NCBI RefSeq assembly: GCF_025215095.1
Contig: NZ_JALHAP010000081.1
Location: 248,001 to 312,000, forward strand
Length of the DNA: 64,000 nt
Direction of reading: 5' to 3'
From: Dryocola boscaweniae
GTDB lineage: Bacteria; Pseudomonadota; Gammaproteobacteria; Enterobacterales; Enterobacteriaceae
Shown: piece after piece, positions 29,629-39,840 of the stretch
How positions within the stretch are numbered: the stretch's first letter is position 1
Layout of the letters: each line of letters starts with the position of its first letter
The notes under the pieces: generated by a model
The model's input: the letters and a program-made list of their open reading frames with translations, nothing else
Database searches by the model: none
Told to the model about the DNA's origin: nothing
Translations under genes and position numbers: made by a program

Positions 29629-31710
29629 ATGGATAGCAAACGCCTTGATAACGCCGCGCTGGCGGCAGGAATTGCAGCTAATTACATCAATGCTCACGGC
29701 AAGCCGCAGGCCATTGGGGCGGATACCAAGCTGCGCTTGCTGGAAGCCATGAGCCGTACCGCTAGCCCTAAAAAGGTGGCGGTGACCCCGGTGCCGAACG
29801 TGCAGGTATTTACCGCCGGAACGAAAATGGCGCTGCCGCTGGAAGGCCACGGCGAGTTTAGCTGGCAGATGACAACGGAAGAAGGAAAGCAACATAACGG
29901 GCATGCGCTGGCCGGCGGGAAGCTGACGCTGCCTTCCCGGCTGCCGGAAGGCTATCACATGCTTACCGTTAGCCAGAGCGAACATCTATGGCAGTGCCGC
30001 GTAATTGTCGCGCCGAAGCGCTGTTACGAACCTGACGCGCTGTTGCAGGACAAGAAGCTGTGGGGCGCCTGCGTGCAGCTTTACACTTTGCGGTCTGCGC
30101 ATAACTGGGGCATCGGCGATTTTGGCGATTTACAGCGCATGCTGGTGGACGTTGCGCAGCGCGGCGGGTCGTTTATCGGCCTGAACCCGATTCATGCGCT
30201 CTATCCGGCGAACCCGGAAAGCGCAAGTCCGTACAGCCCGTCTTCCCGCCGCTGGCTGAACGTTATCTATATCGATGTTAACGCGGTGGATGACTTTCTG
30301 CTTAGCGACGAAGCCCAGGTCTGGTGGAAGATGCCGACCACGCAGCAGTCTCTGAAGTCTGTGCGTGACGCAGAATGGGTCGATTATTCCACCGTGACCG
30401 TGCTGAAAATAGCAGCGCTGCGCATGGCCTGGAAACAGTTCTCAAAACGCACGGCGCGCGATGAACAGGTGCAGGCTTTCCGCTCTTTTGTCGAAGGCGG
30501 TGGCGAGAGCCTTTACTTCCAGGCTGCGTTTGACGCGCTACACGCATATCAGGTTAAAGAGGATGAAATGCGCTGGGGCTGGCCGGTGTGGCCAGAAGGT
30601 TTCCGCGATGCGCATAATCCGGAAGTGAAAGCTTTCTGTAGCGAGTACAGCGACGAAGTAGATTTCTTTCTGTGGCTGCAGTATCTGGCCCACATTCAGT
30701 TCGAAGCATGCTGGCAAACCAGCCAGGGCTTTAAAATGCCAATCGGCCTGTACCGTGATTTGGCGGTTGGCGTGGCGGAAGGCGGCTCGGAAACCTGGTG
30801 CGACCGTGAACTGTACTGCCTGAAAGCTTCCGTTGGCGCGCCGCCGGATATTCTTGGGCCTCTTGGCCAGAACTGGGGTCTGCCGCCAATGGACCCGCAC
30901 GTCATTACCGCGCGTGCCTATGAGCCCTATATCGATCTGTTGCGCGCCAATATGACTAACTGCGGCGCGCTGCGTATCGACCATGTTATGTCGATGCTGC
31001 GCCTGTGGTGGATCCCTTACGGCGAAACGGCGGATAAAGGCGCGTATGTGCATTATCCGGTAGACGATTTGCTGTCGATTCTGGCGCTGGAAAGTAAGCG
31101 ACATAACTGCATGGTGATCGGCGAGGATTTGGGTACGGTGCCGGTTGAGATCGTAGCTAAACTACGCGATAGCGGCGTTTACTCCTACAAAGTGCTTTAT
31201 TTCGAACACGACAACGAGAAGCAGTTCCGCGCGCCAAAAGCGTGGCCGAAGCAGTCGATGGCCGTTGCCACTACGCACGATCTGCCAACGTTACGCGGCT
31301 ACTGGGAAAGCGGAGATTTAACGCTGGGCAAAACGCTGGGGCTTTATCCGGACGAAGAGGTGCTGGCCGGTTTATACCAGGATCGCGAGCGCGCCAAACA
31401 GGGTTTGCTGGATAGTTTGCATGAATACGGTTGTTTGCCGAAGCGTGCGGGCCACAAAGCTTCGCTGATGGCGATGACGGCAACGCTTAATCGCGGCATG
31501 CAGCGTTATATCGCCGACAGCAACAGCGCCCTGCTGGGCCTGCAGCCGGAAGACTGGCTGGGCATGGCGGAGCCGGTAAATATTCCGGGCACCAGCTACC
31601 AGTATAAAAACTGGCGTCGCAAACTATCGACATCTCTTGAGACGATGTTTGCCGATGAAGGGGTAAATAAGCTGCTGAAGGATTTAGATAAGCGGCGTAA
31701 AAAAGGATAA
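29629..31710 (+). CDS. malQ: 4-alpha-glucanotransferase (amylomaltase) MalQ
   Basis: 693 residues. MalQ disproportionates maltose and maltodextrins, releasing glucose and making longer chains for MalP. It is a GH77 enzyme: the nucleophile is Asp451 in LRIDHVMSM, the acid/base Glu lies in VIGEDLGTV, and the third acid is in TTHDLPTL. The N-terminal extension (about 140 residues) is typical of the enterobacterial enzyme. It is nine bases after malP, within the same operon, and a REP pair follows the stop. Confidence 0.96.
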   Translation: MDSKRLDNAALAAGIAANYINAHGKPQAIGADTKLRLLEAMSRTASPKKVAVTPVPNVQVFTAGTKMALPLEGHGEFSWQMTTEEGKQHNGHALAGGKLTLPSRLPEGYHMLTVSQSEHLWQCRVIVAPKRCYEPDALLQDKKLWGACVQLYTLRSAHNWGIGDFGDLQRMLVDVAQRGGSFIGLNPIHALYPANPESASPYSPSSRRWLNVIYIDVNAVDDFLLSDEAQVWWKMPTTQQSLKSVRDAEWVDYSTVTVLKIAALRMAWKQFSKRTARDEQVQAFRSFVEGGGESLYFQAAFDALHAYQVKEDEMRWGWPVWPEGFRDAHNPEVKAFCSEYSDEVDFFLWLQYLAHIQFEACWQTSQGFKMPIGLYRDLAVGVAEGGSETWCDRELYCLKASVGAPPDILGPLGQNWGLPPMDPHVITARAYEPYIDLLRANMTNCGALRIDHVMSMLRLWWIPYGETADKGAYVHYPVDDLLSILALESKRHNCMVIGEDLGTVPVEIVAKLRDSGVYSYKVLYFEHDNEKQFRAPKAWPKQSMAVATTHDLPTLRGYWESGDLTLGKTLGLYPDEEVLAGLYQDRERAKQGLLDSLHEYGCLPKRAGHKASLMAMTATLNRGMQRYIADSNSALLGLQPEDWLGMAEPVNIPGTSYQYKNWRRKLSTSLETMFADEGVNKLLKDLDKRRKKG

Positions 31711-31719
31711 GGGTTTAAT

Positions 31720-31789
31720 GGCGGATAGCGCGTTGCTTACCGCCCTGCAACCGGCTTCGTAGGGTGGATAAGCGCGAGCGCCATCCACC
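31720..31789. repeat. REP pair between malQ and nfuA
   Basis: GGCGGAT...ACCGCC (31720-31744, imperfect) and GGTGGAT / ATCCACC (31763-31789) occupy almost all of the 90-base gap between the convergent stops. In E. coli K-12 gntT lies at this place. Confidence 0.78.
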
Positions 31790-31800
31790 GCTACTTTGCA

Positions 31801-32376
31801 TCAGTAGTAAGAGTGCTCGCCGCGCTGGTGTTCGGTCAGGTCGCGAACGCCTTTCAGTTCCGGGAACTCTGCCAGCAACTGCTTCTCGATGCCTTCTTTC
31901 AGGGTCACATCGACCATGGAACAGCCGTTACAACCGCCGCCGAACTGCAGAATAGCCAGCCCGTCATCGGTAATTTCCATCAGCGTAACGCGACCGCCGT
32001 GGCCTGCTAACTGTGGGTTAACGGTTGCCTGCAGCATATATTCCACACGCTCCATCAGCGGCGCATCGTCGGATACTTTACGCATTTTGGCGTTCGGGGC
32101 CTTCAGCGTTAGCTGAGAGCCGAGCTGGTCGGTAACAAAATCGATTTCTGCGTCTTCGAGGTAAGGTGCGCTCAGTTCGTCGACATAAGCGGTTAGCTGC
32201 TCGAATTTTAACGCTGTGTCACTTGCTTCAACCGCATCCGGCGGACAATAGGACACCCCGCACTCCGCATTAGGAGTACCAGGATTGATAACGAATACGC
32301 GGATTTGCGTCCCTTCTTCCTGACCTGCCAGCAGTTTGGCAAAGTGAGATTGTGCAGTATCGGAAATACGGATCAT
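31801..32376 (-). CDS. nfuA: Fe-S cluster carrier NfuA
   Basis: 191 residues. The N-terminal half is an A-type (IscA-like) domain lacking the full set of cluster cysteines, and the C-terminal half is an Nfu domain with the CxxC motif in [11 protein letters not shown] (about residues 147-157). NfuA holds a [4Fe-4S] cluster and delivers it to client enzymes, chiefly under iron or oxidative stress. It was earlier called GntY or YhgI. It is upstream-linked to gntX in the same direction, with a 58-base gap. Confidence 0.96.
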   Translation of the reverse strand: MIRISDTAQSHFAKLLAGQEEGTQIRVFVINPGTPNAECGVSYCPPDAVEASDTALKFEQLTAYVDELSAPYLEDAEIDFVTDQLGSQLTLKAPNAKMRKVSDDAPLMERVEYMLQATVNPQLAGHGGRVTLMEITDDGLAILQFGGGCNGCSMVDVTLKEGIEKQLLAEFPELKGVRDLTEHQRGEHSYY

Positions 32377-32434
32377 AACGATTGCTCAATAGTTGACTAT
32401 TTTAGTCGGTTATAATACGCCCATCATCGAGGGT

Positions 32435-33118
32435 CTACAAGGTTCGACAAAGGCACCATACCTGGACAGTCGCCGCGCCCTGCTTTTTCAGCAATCTCGC
32501 GATTTCCGCCACGGTACTGCCCGTCGTGACGACATCATCCACAATAACCATATGGCGACCCGCCGCTGGAAATTCAACCCTGAAAGCCCCCTTGAGATTG
32601 CCGCGGCGCAGCTTCGCGCTTAGCTCATGCTGGGTTGCCGTGGCGCGGACCCTTCTGACAAACGCATCCTGATATTCACATTGTAGCCAATGCGCCAGAG
32701 GGGTGGCGAGCAGGGCGCTTTGGTTAAAACCTCTGCGCCAGGCGCGGCGGGAGTGTAACGGTACGCTGACGATCGCTTCTGGTTTTGGAACGGAACCGAC
32801 ACGCTTCGCAGCAATAATTTTTAGCAGGATCAATCGCGCCAGCGCCGGGGCAAGCGCGGTGGCGGCGGTGAATTTCAGCCGGTGAACGAGCGCGTTGAGC
32901 GGCAGGCGGTAATCGGTGACGAATATCAATCTGTCCCATGGCGGCGGTTCCTGCAGGCAGCGGCCACATTGTGAAACACCGGGCGCGGCGGGTAATCCGC
33001 AGCGCGGGCAGGCGGGGGGTGGAGCTGGCAGCGCGGAGACGCAGCGTGAGCAAAACCCCCATGTCGGACAAGCAAGCGGCATACGGCATAGCCAACACAG
33101 CCCCGGGATTGTTAGCAT
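32435..33118 (-). CDS. gntX: ComF/GntX-family phosphoribosyltransferase-like protein
   Basis: 227 residues from the chosen ATG at 33116-33118, equal to the E. coli length. The N-terminus contains paired cysteines (CWLC, CSRC, CPRC, CGRC) that could bind zinc, followed by a phosphoribosyltransferase-like fold with the PRPP-loop motif VIVDDVVTTGSTV near the C-terminus. ComF proteins act in DNA uptake in naturally competent bacteria; E. coli GntX is reported to allow use of DNA as a nutrient. It is divergent from bioH, with 38 bases between the starts. Confidence 0.92.
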   Translation of the reverse strand: MLTIPGLCWLCRMPLACPTWGFCSRCVSALPAPPPACPRCGLPAAPGVSQCGRCLQEPPPWDRLIFVTDYRLPLNALVHRLKFTAATALAPALARLILLKIIAAKRVGSVPKPEAIVSVPLHSRRAWRRGFNQSALLATPLAHWLQCEYQDAFVRRVRATATQHELSAKLRRGNLKGAFRVEFPAAGRHMVIVDDVVTTGSTVAEIARLLKKQGAATVQVWCLCRTL

Positions 33119-33156
33119 ATTCGCTTCCATGTATTTGAAAACGAGAACAGTAACCG

Positions 33157-33939
33157 ATGAGCGAACTTTGGTGGCAGACAAAAGGTGAAGGAAATATCGA
33201 TCTTGTGCTGCTGCACGGATGGGGGCTGAACGCCGAGGTATGGCATTGCATTAGTGCGGAATTAAGCTCGCAGTTTCGTTTACACCTGGTCGACCTGCCG
33301 GGTTACGGGCGCAGCCAGAACTTCGGGGCGCTGACGCTACCGGAGATGGCCGAAATCGTGCTGGCGCAGGCGCCGGAACAGGCTGTCTTCCTTGGCTGGA
33401 GCTTGGGTGGGCTGGTAGCAAGCCAGATTGCGCTTACTCATCCCGGGCGCGTGCGCGCGTTAATCACCGTCGCCTCATCGCCATGCTTCACCGCCCGGGG
33501 AGACTGGCCGGGTATCAAACCTGAGGTACTGGCCGGTTTCCAGCAGCAGCTAAGCGAAGATTTTCAGCGTACCGTTGAGCGCTTCCTTGCTTTGCAAACG
33601 CTCGGGACGCAAACCGCCCGTCAGGACGCTCGCGCGTTAAAAGCCGTTGTACTTGAGCAGCCGATGCCGGAGGTGGAGGTATTGAACGGCGGTCTTGAGA
33701 TCCTGAAAACCGTTGATTTACGTGAGCAGCTTGCAGAGCTTCAGATGCCTTTGCTGCGTTTGTACGGTTATCTTGATGGCCTGGTTCCACGTAAAGTCGC
33801 CGCTTTGCTGGACGAGCGCTGCCCGCAAAGCGAATCGGTTATTTTCCCGAAAGCCGGCCATGCGCCTTTTATTTCTCATCCGCAGGCGTTTTGCGAGCAG
33901 ATTTTCGCCTTTGAAAAAAGCTTAAAAATAACTGATTAG
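33157..33939 (+). CDS. bioH: Pimeloyl-ACP methyl ester esterase BioH
   Basis: 260 residues, an alpha/beta hydrolase. BioH removes the methyl group from pimeloyl-ACP methyl ester, ending the BioC-BioH route to the biotin precursor. The nucleophile elbow is GWSLGG with Ser82. The acid is Asp207 in [10 protein letters not shown], and the catalytic His is in [10 protein letters not shown]. The oxyanion-hole segment HGWGL is near residue 20. It is divergent from gntX and monocistronic, with a strong terminator downstream. Confidence 0.96.
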   Translation: MSELWWQTKGEGNIDLVLLHGWGLNAEVWHCISAELSSQFRLHLVDLPGYGRSQNFGALTLPEMAEIVLAQAPEQAVFLGWSLGGLVASQIALTHPGRVRALITVASSPCFTARGDWPGIKPEVLAGFQQQLSEDFQRTVERFLALQTLGTQTARQDARALKAVVLEQPMPEVEVLNGGLEILKTVDLREQLAELQMPLLRLYGYLDGLVPRKVAALLDERCPQSESVIFPKAGHAPFISHPQAFCEQIFAFEKSLKITD

Positions 33940-33960
33940 CTTTATTAAGGCCTAAAAGAA

Positions 33961-33991
33961 AAAACGCCCGATGCGGCGCATCAGGCGTTTT
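33961..33991. terminator. Bidirectional terminator between bioH and feoC
   Basis: AAAACGCC...GGCGTTTT, with additional GATGC/GCATC pairing inside, forms a long hairpin between the two convergent genes. Confidence 0.88.
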
Positions 33992-34012
33992 ACTGGCACA
34001 GCCTTATCAACG

Positions 34013-34252
34013 CTAGCCCAAAAGCGTCCAGATTTCCCGTACGCATTTTTTCCCTTCCGGGCAGCTTTTGCAGCTTCCTGTCAGACAGTCGGTCGGGTCT
34101 TCCGTCACTCGCATCGCTTTACCCATCGCTTCTAAGCGACTTAGCATCGCATTCACTAACGGCTGCGGGATGGCAAGCTGCTGGCTTATCTGCTTCGCCT
34201 CAAGACGCCCTTGCAGCGCCAGGGCATTACGGATCTCGATTAAGCTCGCCAT
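34013..34252 (-). CDS. feoC: Ferrous iron transport regulator-like protein FeoC
   Basis: 79 residues. A winged helix occupies residues 1-50, and the C-terminal wing has four cysteines in [15 protein letters not shown] that bind an oxygen-sensitive Fe-S cluster in the Klebsiella homolog. FeoC is thought to protect FeoB from proteolysis by FtsH, or to act as a regulator. The start is nine bases from the feoB stop, in the order feoA-feoB-feoC. Confidence 0.93.
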   Translation of the reverse strand: MASLIEIRNALALQGRLEAKQISQQLAIPQPLVNAMLSRLEAMGKAMRVTEDPTDCLTGSCKSCPEGKKCVREIWTLLG

Positions 34253-34261
34253 GTCTCCCCC

Positions 34262-36583
34262 TTAATGACAGTCGCCGGTGCTGCTTTCGCAGCAGGCTGC
34301 CGCGGCAGTTTTACGAGTGCTCAAAAGACTTACATCCACCCGGCTACGCGCCCGACGCAGCGCGCCGATAAGCACCACGTTAAACAGCAGCACCGCGAGG
34401 ATGCAAACCAGGCTGTATTGCGGATGAGCCTTAAACGACACGGTCTGGTAATAGAGCGTTGAGAGCGAGTACGCGATGTTCAGTCCCCACAGAACGGAGA
34501 ATGTCATCCAGCCGCGGCTTGATTCGCGCGCGACTGCGCCCATCACCGAGATACACGGAATATAGAGCAACACGAAAATCAGATAGCTGTAGGCTGCCGC
34601 TGCGCTGCCGAATTTGCTGCTCATCACGCCCATCGCCCCGCCAGCCATTTCACCGTCGCCTTTGCTGGCTTCGATAGGGTTGGCGAGCACGCTCAGGCTG
34701 AAGGTGTCTTTCAGGCTCTGCCAGGTTTCACCCGCAGCCTCGCCTAATTCGTCCAGCAGATTGAAGTTTTCGGCATCGAAGGCTTCATTATGCATATCTT
34801 CGGCGGTGTAAAGAGTGTTCAGCGTGCCGACCACCACTTCTTTTGCCATCGCTCCGGTAAACAGACCAACGGTGGCCTGCCAGTTATCTTCGTGTACGCC
34901 AATGGGTTTTAGCAGCGGCGTTAATACTTTACTTACCGAAGCCAGCGCGGAGTCGTTAATGTTATCAACGGCTTTGCCGCTAAACGAGAAGCTGTTTAGC
35001 GCACCGATGAAGATACTCACGATGACAATCACTTTACCAGCACGCAGCACGAAGCCTTTCAGGCGCTGCCAGGTTTGCATCAGCAGGCTTTTCAGATGCG
35101 GTACGTGGTAAACCGGCAGCTCCATGACAAACGGCGATGCTTCGCCGCGCATAATGGTGTGTTTGAGCATCAGGCCGGTGAGAATCGCCATCACGATGCC
35201 GAGCATATAAAGCGAGAAGACAACCAGCGCGCCTTGCTGGCCGAAGAATGCCGCGGCGAAGACTGCGAAGATAGCCAGGCGCGCGCCGCAGGACATAAAC
35301 GGCGCCATCATGATGGTCATCAGACGTTCGCGCGGCGCATCAAGCGTACGCGCGCCCATCACCGACGGCACGTTGCAGCCGAAGCCGACAATCAGCGGGA
35401 CGAACGATTTGCCCGGCAGACCAAGAGATTGCATTAGCCTGTCCATAACGAACGCCGCGCGCGCCATATACCCGGAATCCTCAAGGAAGGAGAGGAACAG
35501 ATACATCATGCCGATTTGCGGTACCAGCGGCAGCACGGTGTTGATCCCGCCGCCAATCCCCTGGGCGAGGAAAATGGTCAGCCAGTCCGGGAAATGCAGC
35601 GTGTAGCCAATCCACTGAATGCCGTGGATAAAGATAGCGGCGGAACCGCCGTCGAAAATAGGCTGCAACGCGCCGCCGATGTTAATCGCCAGCAGGAACA
35701 TCAGGTACATCACCAGCATAAAGATCGGCAGGCCGAGGAAGCGGTTGAGGATGATTTTATCCATCATGGCGGTCAGGCGGTGCGGCTCGGCTGTCAGGCT
35801 GTTGCTGACCGTGTCGCAGATAGCGGCGATGCACTGGTAGCGCGCATCGGCAATTAGCAGCGCCGGGTCTTCAATAGTCTCTGCAAGGTGAACGCGCACG
35901 CTTGCCAGTTTATCCGCGGCGCTTCCGACAAAGGCCTGGCTGTAGATATCTCCTTCCAGCATTTGCAGCGCCAGCCAGCGGCGCTGCTGTTCAGGCATCT
36001 CTTCTGACATCTCTGCTGCGAGGTTATCGACCCCCTGCAATAGCGCCTGCGGATAGAGCACCAGATCTGAGCGGGTGTTCGGCTGACGGCGATCAATGGC
36101 TAATTTCAGCCCTTCGATACCGCGTCCACGCGTGGAGACCAGCGGAATAACCGGACAGCCCAGGCGAGCGGCGAGGGCATCGATATCAATGCGAATAGCC
36201 TGCTTTTCGGCGATATCAAGCATGTTCAGCGCAACGACGCAGGGAATGCCGAGCTCCAGAAGTTGCAAAGTCAGGTAGAGGTTACGCTCAAGGTTTGAAG
36301 CATCCACCACGTTAATCAGCAGATCGGCGTCGCCGCTGAGGATGTAGTGGCAGGCGATTTGCTCATCCAGCGAAGTCTGCGAGGAAATGGTGGTGAGAGA
36401 GTATGTCCCCGGCAGGTCAACCAGCGTGACCTGGTGGGTCAGCGTTGAAAATTGTCCTTCTTTTCGTTCGACAGTGACCCCCGCCCAGTTGCCGACTCGC
36501 TGACGTGAACCAGTAAGCTGGTTAAACAGCGTAGTTTTACCTGAATTAGGGTTACCGATTAAACCTATGGTTAAGTTTTTCAT
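34262..36583 (-). CDS. feoB: Ferrous iron permease FeoB
   Basis: 773 residues. FeoB imports Fe2+ across the inner membrane. The N-terminal G domain has the P-loop GNPNSGKT (residues 10-17), G3 DLPGTYSL and G4 LNMLD motifs, followed by a GDI-like helical region. The membrane part (about residues 280-740) contains the two gate motifs with conserved cysteines (GFGCNVPSV and the LLYIPCISV segment). The short C-terminal tail is cysteine-rich (ACCESSTGDC). It lies between feoA and feoC. Confidence 0.97.
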   Translation of the reverse strand: MKNLTIGLIGNPNSGKTTLFNQLTGSRQRVGNWAGVTVERKEGQFSTLTHQVTLVDLPGTYSLTTISSQTSLDEQIACHYILSGDADLLINVVDASNLERNLYLTLQLLELGIPCVVALNMLDIAEKQAIRIDIDALAARLGCPVIPLVSTRGRGIEGLKLAIDRRQPNTRSDLVLYPQALLQGVDNLAAEMSEEMPEQQRRWLALQMLEGDIYSQAFVGSAADKLASVRVHLAETIEDPALLIADARYQCIAAICDTVSNSLTAEPHRLTAMMDKIILNRFLGLPIFMLVMYLMFLLAINIGGALQPIFDGGSAAIFIHGIQWIGYTLHFPDWLTIFLAQGIGGGINTVLPLVPQIGMMYLFLSFLEDSGYMARAAFVMDRLMQSLGLPGKSFVPLIVGFGCNVPSVMGARTLDAPRERLMTIMMAPFMSCGARLAIFAVFAAAFFGQQGALVVFSLYMLGIVMAILTGLMLKHTIMRGEASPFVMELPVYHVPHLKSLLMQTWQRLKGFVLRAGKVIVIVSIFIGALNSFSFSGKAVDNINDSALASVSKVLTPLLKPIGVHEDNWQATVGLFTGAMAKEVVVGTLNTLYTAEDMHNEAFDAENFNLLDELGEAAGETWQSLKDTFSLSVLANPIEASKGDGEMAGGAMGVMSSKFGSAAAAYSYLIFVLLYIPCISVMGAVARESSRGWMTFSVLWGLNIAYSLSTLYYQTVSFKAHPQYSLVCILAVLLFNVVLIGALRRARSRVDVSLLSTRKTAAAACCESSTGDCH

Positions 36584-36637
36584 TTTTTCGTGAACTAAAG
36601 AGAGTGAAAACCGGAGCGCGAACGCCCATCCCGTTTG

Positions 36638-36862
36638 TCAGGCAAGGGCTTCGACGTTTAATAATTCGAGATCTTTTTTACGCAAAACCAAATTAACGCG
36701 GCGTGTTTCGATATGAACCGGATCGCCAAGCGGCGCCACGCGTACAACGTTAAAAGAAGAACCAGGCAACATGCCCAGCGATAATAATTTTTGACGATAG
36801 GCCGGGCTTATTTCATGGGCAAAACCGGTAATTTTCCACGCGCTGTTCGGTAAAAAATTCAT
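36638..36862 (-). CDS. feoA: Ferrous iron transport accessory protein FeoA
   Basis: 74 residues forming one SH3-like FeoA domain, with the conserved [20 protein letters not shown] segment. FeoA is needed for FeoB-mediated Fe2+ uptake, probably by contacting FeoB. It is the first gene of feoABC, preceded by a long A/T-rich control region with Fur and FNR motifs. Confidence 0.94.
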   Translation of the reverse strand: MNFLPNSAWKITGFAHEISPAYRQKLLSLGMLPGSSFNVVRVAPLGDPVHIETRRVNLVLRKKDLELLNVEALA

Positions 36863-36987
36863 AGGACCTTCTTAGAGCTAAACTCTGTTTTATTACTCAC
36901 TGAGTTACTGTATTCACCGGCACGTCCCATCGCCCGGCGAAAGCCAACTACCTTTGCGGTAAAAGGAGAAATAACAAACAAAGCAAT

Positions 36988-37005
36988 GATAATGAGAATG
37001 GTTTT
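36988..37005. promoter_or_regulatory. Fur box upstream of feoA
   Basis: GATAAT-GAGAAT-GGTTTT matches successive Fur hexamers of the GATAAT type. It is about 125 bases before the feoA start. Fur repression of feo is established in E. coli and Salmonella. Confidence 0.65.
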
Positions 37006-37110
37006 TATCTTCAATAATTATTTTATGAACGAGCAGGCATTTTGAATAATTAAATGAAACAAGAAGTGTTTTAGTTTAACAGGCGTCTTTAGAATCTGTT
37101 TTTCATTTAA

Positions 37111-37124
37111 ATGATTATTATCAA
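37111..37124. promoter_or_regulatory. FNR box overlapping a Fur-like sequence
   Basis: ATGAT-TATT-ATCAA matches the FNR consensus TTGAT-N4-ATCAA at nine of ten positions. The same bases (AAATGATTATTATCAA) resemble a Fur box, so anaerobic activation and iron repression may meet here. It is about 250 bases upstream of feoA. Confidence 0.68.
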
Positions 37125-37351
37125 TAAGTTACTGGCGGTGTTTAAGAAAGATTTAAATATGTTTCTGAAGCTAATGTTGTTTTAATATTTCATCTGTTAC
37201 GTAAATGATGCCGGTTAGTTTCTGTTTTGAGTATCTATTGCAATAATTACCCTAAAAGGAAAGCTGTTGCCTGTTTAAAAATAAATTCGGCTGATAATGA
37301 AATATTATTAATAAATCGAATGGCGAGGGGAAAGAGTAATGCTTACTAAAT

Positions 37352-37381
37352 AAAAGGGCCGACTAAAATCGGCCCTTTTTA
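37352..37381. terminator. Terminator downstream of yhgF
   Basis: AAAAGGGCCGA-ctaaaa-TCGGCCCTTTTT forms a hairpin with an A-run on the left, giving a T-run on the minus strand. It lies eight bases after the yhgF stop and can isolate yhgF from feoABC. Confidence 0.85.
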
Positions 37382-37389
37382 TATCATAA

Positions 37390-39720
37390 TTATTTCTTAC
37401 CAAACGCGGCGGCCAGCGCATCGCTCATCGCGCTGTTACCGCTGCCGGCATTATCCTTTCCGCGCGGTTTGGTCTGCTGTTGGGCAGGCCTGCGGGCACT
37501 GTTTTGCTCACGCGGCGCGCTGCCGCGGCGGCTGTTGGTTTCGCCCGGCTGCTCGTCAAGACGCATGGTCAGTGCAATGCGCTTACGCTGCAAATCCACC
37601 TCAAGCACCTTCACTTTGACGATATCGCCGGCTTTCACTACTTTGTGCGGGTCGTCGATGAATTTATCGGAAAGCGAAGAGATGTGAACCAGACCGTCCT
37701 GGTGAACGCCGATATCCACGAACGCGCCGAAGTTGGTTACGTTTGTCACCGCGCCTTCCAGCACCATGCCCGGCGTGAGGTCGTTCATGGTTTCCACGCC
37801 GTCGGCGAATTTGGCGGTTTTGAACTCAGGGCGCGGATCGCGGCCTGGCTTTTCCAGCTCCTTGATGATGTCGGTCACCGTCGGCACGCCGAAGCGCTCA
37901 TCGGTGAACTCGCTCGCCTTCAGGCCGCGTAACGCTTCGCCGTTACCCATCAGGTCAGCCAGCGCCTGCTCGGTGGCAGCCAGAATGCGTTCTACAACCG
38001 GGTAAGCCTCCGGGTGAACGGTGGAAGCATCCAGCGGGTTATTACCGTGGTTAATTCGCAGGAAGCCCGCACACTGTTCAAAAGCTTTCGGCCCAAGGCG
38101 GCTGACTTTCAGCAGTTGCTGGCGATCCTGGAAGCGACCGTTTTCGTTGCGCCAGTTAACGATATTCTGCGCCATCATGCGCGTTAAGCCCGCCACGCGG
38201 GTTAATAAAGGCACTGATGCGGTGTTCAGATCGACGCCCACGGCGTTTACGCAGTCTTCCACAACGGCGTCCAGTTTTTTCGCCAGTTGCGACTGGCTGA
38301 CGTCGTGCTGATACTGGCCGACACCGATGGATTTCGGATCGATTTTCACAAGCTCGGCGAGCGGGTCCTGCAGGCGGCGAGCGATAGAAACCGCGCCGCG
38401 AATCGAGACGTCCAGATCCGGGAATTCCAGCGCTGCCAGCTCAGAAGCTGAATAAACGGAGGCGCCCGCTTCGCTGACAATCACTTTCTGCGCGGTCACT
38501 TTCGGGAACTGCTGCTGCACATCGAGGAAGAAACGCTCGGTTTCGCGTGAAGCCGTGCCGTTGCCGATGGCAACCAGCTCCACGTTGTGTTTCTCGCACA
38601 ACGCCGCAACGACAACAGCGGCTTTCGCGGCCTGGCCGGTATGCGGATAAATGGTATCGGTAGCGACCAGCTTACCGGTTGAATCAACAACCGCCACTTT
38701 AACGCCGGTACGCAGACCCGGATCGAGGCCCATTGTTGCCCGCAGGCCCGCAGGCGCGGCCATTAATAAATCATGCAGGTTGCGAGCGAAGACGTTAATC
38801 GCTTCTTCTTCGGCGCGTTCGCGCACGGTGCCCATCAGCTCGGTTTCCAGATGCATCAGCACCTTGATGCGCCAGGTCCAGCTCACCACGCCACGACGCC
38901 AGGCGTCCGCCGGGGCGCTGTTCAGGCGCAGCCCGAGATGATCGATAATTATCTGTTCGCAATAGCTTTCACGCGGCGGTTCGTCGTGCTGCGGGTCGGC
39001 ATTCAGCGCAAGCTGCAAAATGCCTTCGTTGCGGCCACGGAACATAGCGAGCGCGCGGTGGGAAGGAATGGTGGCGATAGGCTCGTGATGATCGAAATAA
39101 TCACGGAATTTTGCGCCTTCCTCTTCTTTACCGCTGACAACGGTGGCAACCAGATGCGCGTTCTTCCACAGATAATTACGCACTTTTGCCAGCAGCGCGG
39201 CGTCTTCGGCGAAACGCTCCATCAGAATGTAACGGGCACCGTCAAGCGCGGCTTTGGTATCGGCAACGCCTTTATCGGCATCAACGTAGCGGGCAGCTTC
39301 CTGTTCCGGCTCGTGAGAAGGTTCGTCCCACAAAAGCTCGGCCAGCGGCTCAAGACCCGCTTCGATAGCAATTTGCCCGCGCGTGCGGCGTTTTGGCTTA
39401 TACGGCAGATACAAATCTTCCAGCTCGGTTTTGCTCAGCGTGCCGTTAATGGCGCAGGCTAGCTCATCGCTCAGTTTGCCCTGCTCGGTGATGGATTTCA
39501 GAATGGCCTGGCGGCGATCGGACAGCTCGCGCAGGTAGCTTAGACGAGTCTCAAGCTGGCGTAGCTGCGTATCATCCAGACCGCCGGTGACTTCCTTACG
39601 ATAGCGTGCAATAAACGGCACGGTATTCCCTTCGTCAAGCAGGCGAACGGCTGCTTCAACCTGTTCATTTCGGGCCTTTAGCTCACCGGCAATAATGCGG
39701 CAGAGTGAATCATTCATCAT
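37390..39720 (-). CDS. yhgF: Tex-family RNA-binding protein YhgF
   Basis: 776 residues in the Tex architecture: N-terminal helical domain, central YqgF/RuvX-like nuclease fold ([17 protein letters not shown], about residues 330-346), helix-hairpin-helix ([13 protein letters not shown]) and a C-terminal S1 RNA-binding domain ([20 protein letters not shown]) with a basic tail. Tex proteins bind nucleic acid and affect transcription; the precise role in enterobacteria is unclear. The frame extends to 39780, but ATGATG at 39720/39717 gives the conserved [13 protein letters not shown] start. GreB, another transcription factor, is encoded just upstream. Confidence 0.93.
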   Translation of the reverse strand: MMNDSLCRIIAGELKARNEQVEAAVRLLDEGNTVPFIARYRKEVTGGLDDTQLRQLETRLSYLRELSDRRQAILKSITEQGKLSDELACAINGTLSKTELEDLYLPYKPKRRTRGQIAIEAGLEPLAELLWDEPSHEPEQEAARYVDADKGVADTKAALDGARYILMERFAEDAALLAKVRNYLWKNAHLVATVVSGKEEEGAKFRDYFDHHEPIATIPSHRALAMFRGRNEGILQLALNADPQHDEPPRESYCEQIIIDHLGLRLNSAPADAWRRGVVSWTWRIKVLMHLETELMGTVRERAEEEAINVFARNLHDLLMAAPAGLRATMGLDPGLRTGVKVAVVDSTGKLVATDTIYPHTGQAAKAAVVVAALCEKHNVELVAIGNGTASRETERFFLDVQQQFPKVTAQKVIVSEAGASVYSASELAALEFPDLDVSIRGAVSIARRLQDPLAELVKIDPKSIGVGQYQHDVSQSQLAKKLDAVVEDCVNAVGVDLNTASVPLLTRVAGLTRMMAQNIVNWRNENGRFQDRQQLLKVSRLGPKAFEQCAGFLRINHGNNPLDASTVHPEAYPVVERILAATEQALADLMGNGEALRGLKASEFTDERFGVPTVTDIIKELEKPGRDPRPEFKTAKFADGVETMNDLTPGMVLEGAVTNVTNFGAFVDIGVHQDGLVHISSLSDKFIDDPHKVVKAGDIVKVKVLEVDLQRKRIALTMRLDEQPGETNSRRGSAPREQNSARRPAQQQTKPRGKDNAGSGNSAMSDALAAAFGKK

Positions 39721-39840
39721 GGCGTTATCATCTGTTTCATGCGGAAATTTCAGAGGACAGTTATACGGATTGGAAGGCAAAAATGCCAGCCACAGCGCCT
39801 TTGTTGCGCGGAATCGGACTGGTCTGCCTGTAAGCGCTGC

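Larger units (their letters stand above)
36863..37351 (-). promoter_or_regulatory. feoA control region, A/T-rich, no ORF seen
   Basis: About 490 bases of A/T-rich DNA separate feoA from the yhgF terminator. It contains a Fur-like site at 36988-37005 and an FNR/Fur composite at 37107-37126. No supported coding frame or small RNA is visible. The base composition differs clearly from the flanking genes. Confidence 0.6.

Noticed and set aside
37020..37350. A/T-rich stretch upstream of feoA considered as horizontally acquired DNA
   Set aside because: It has no gene or mobile-element ends and carries Fur/FNR motifs expected for the feo promoter.
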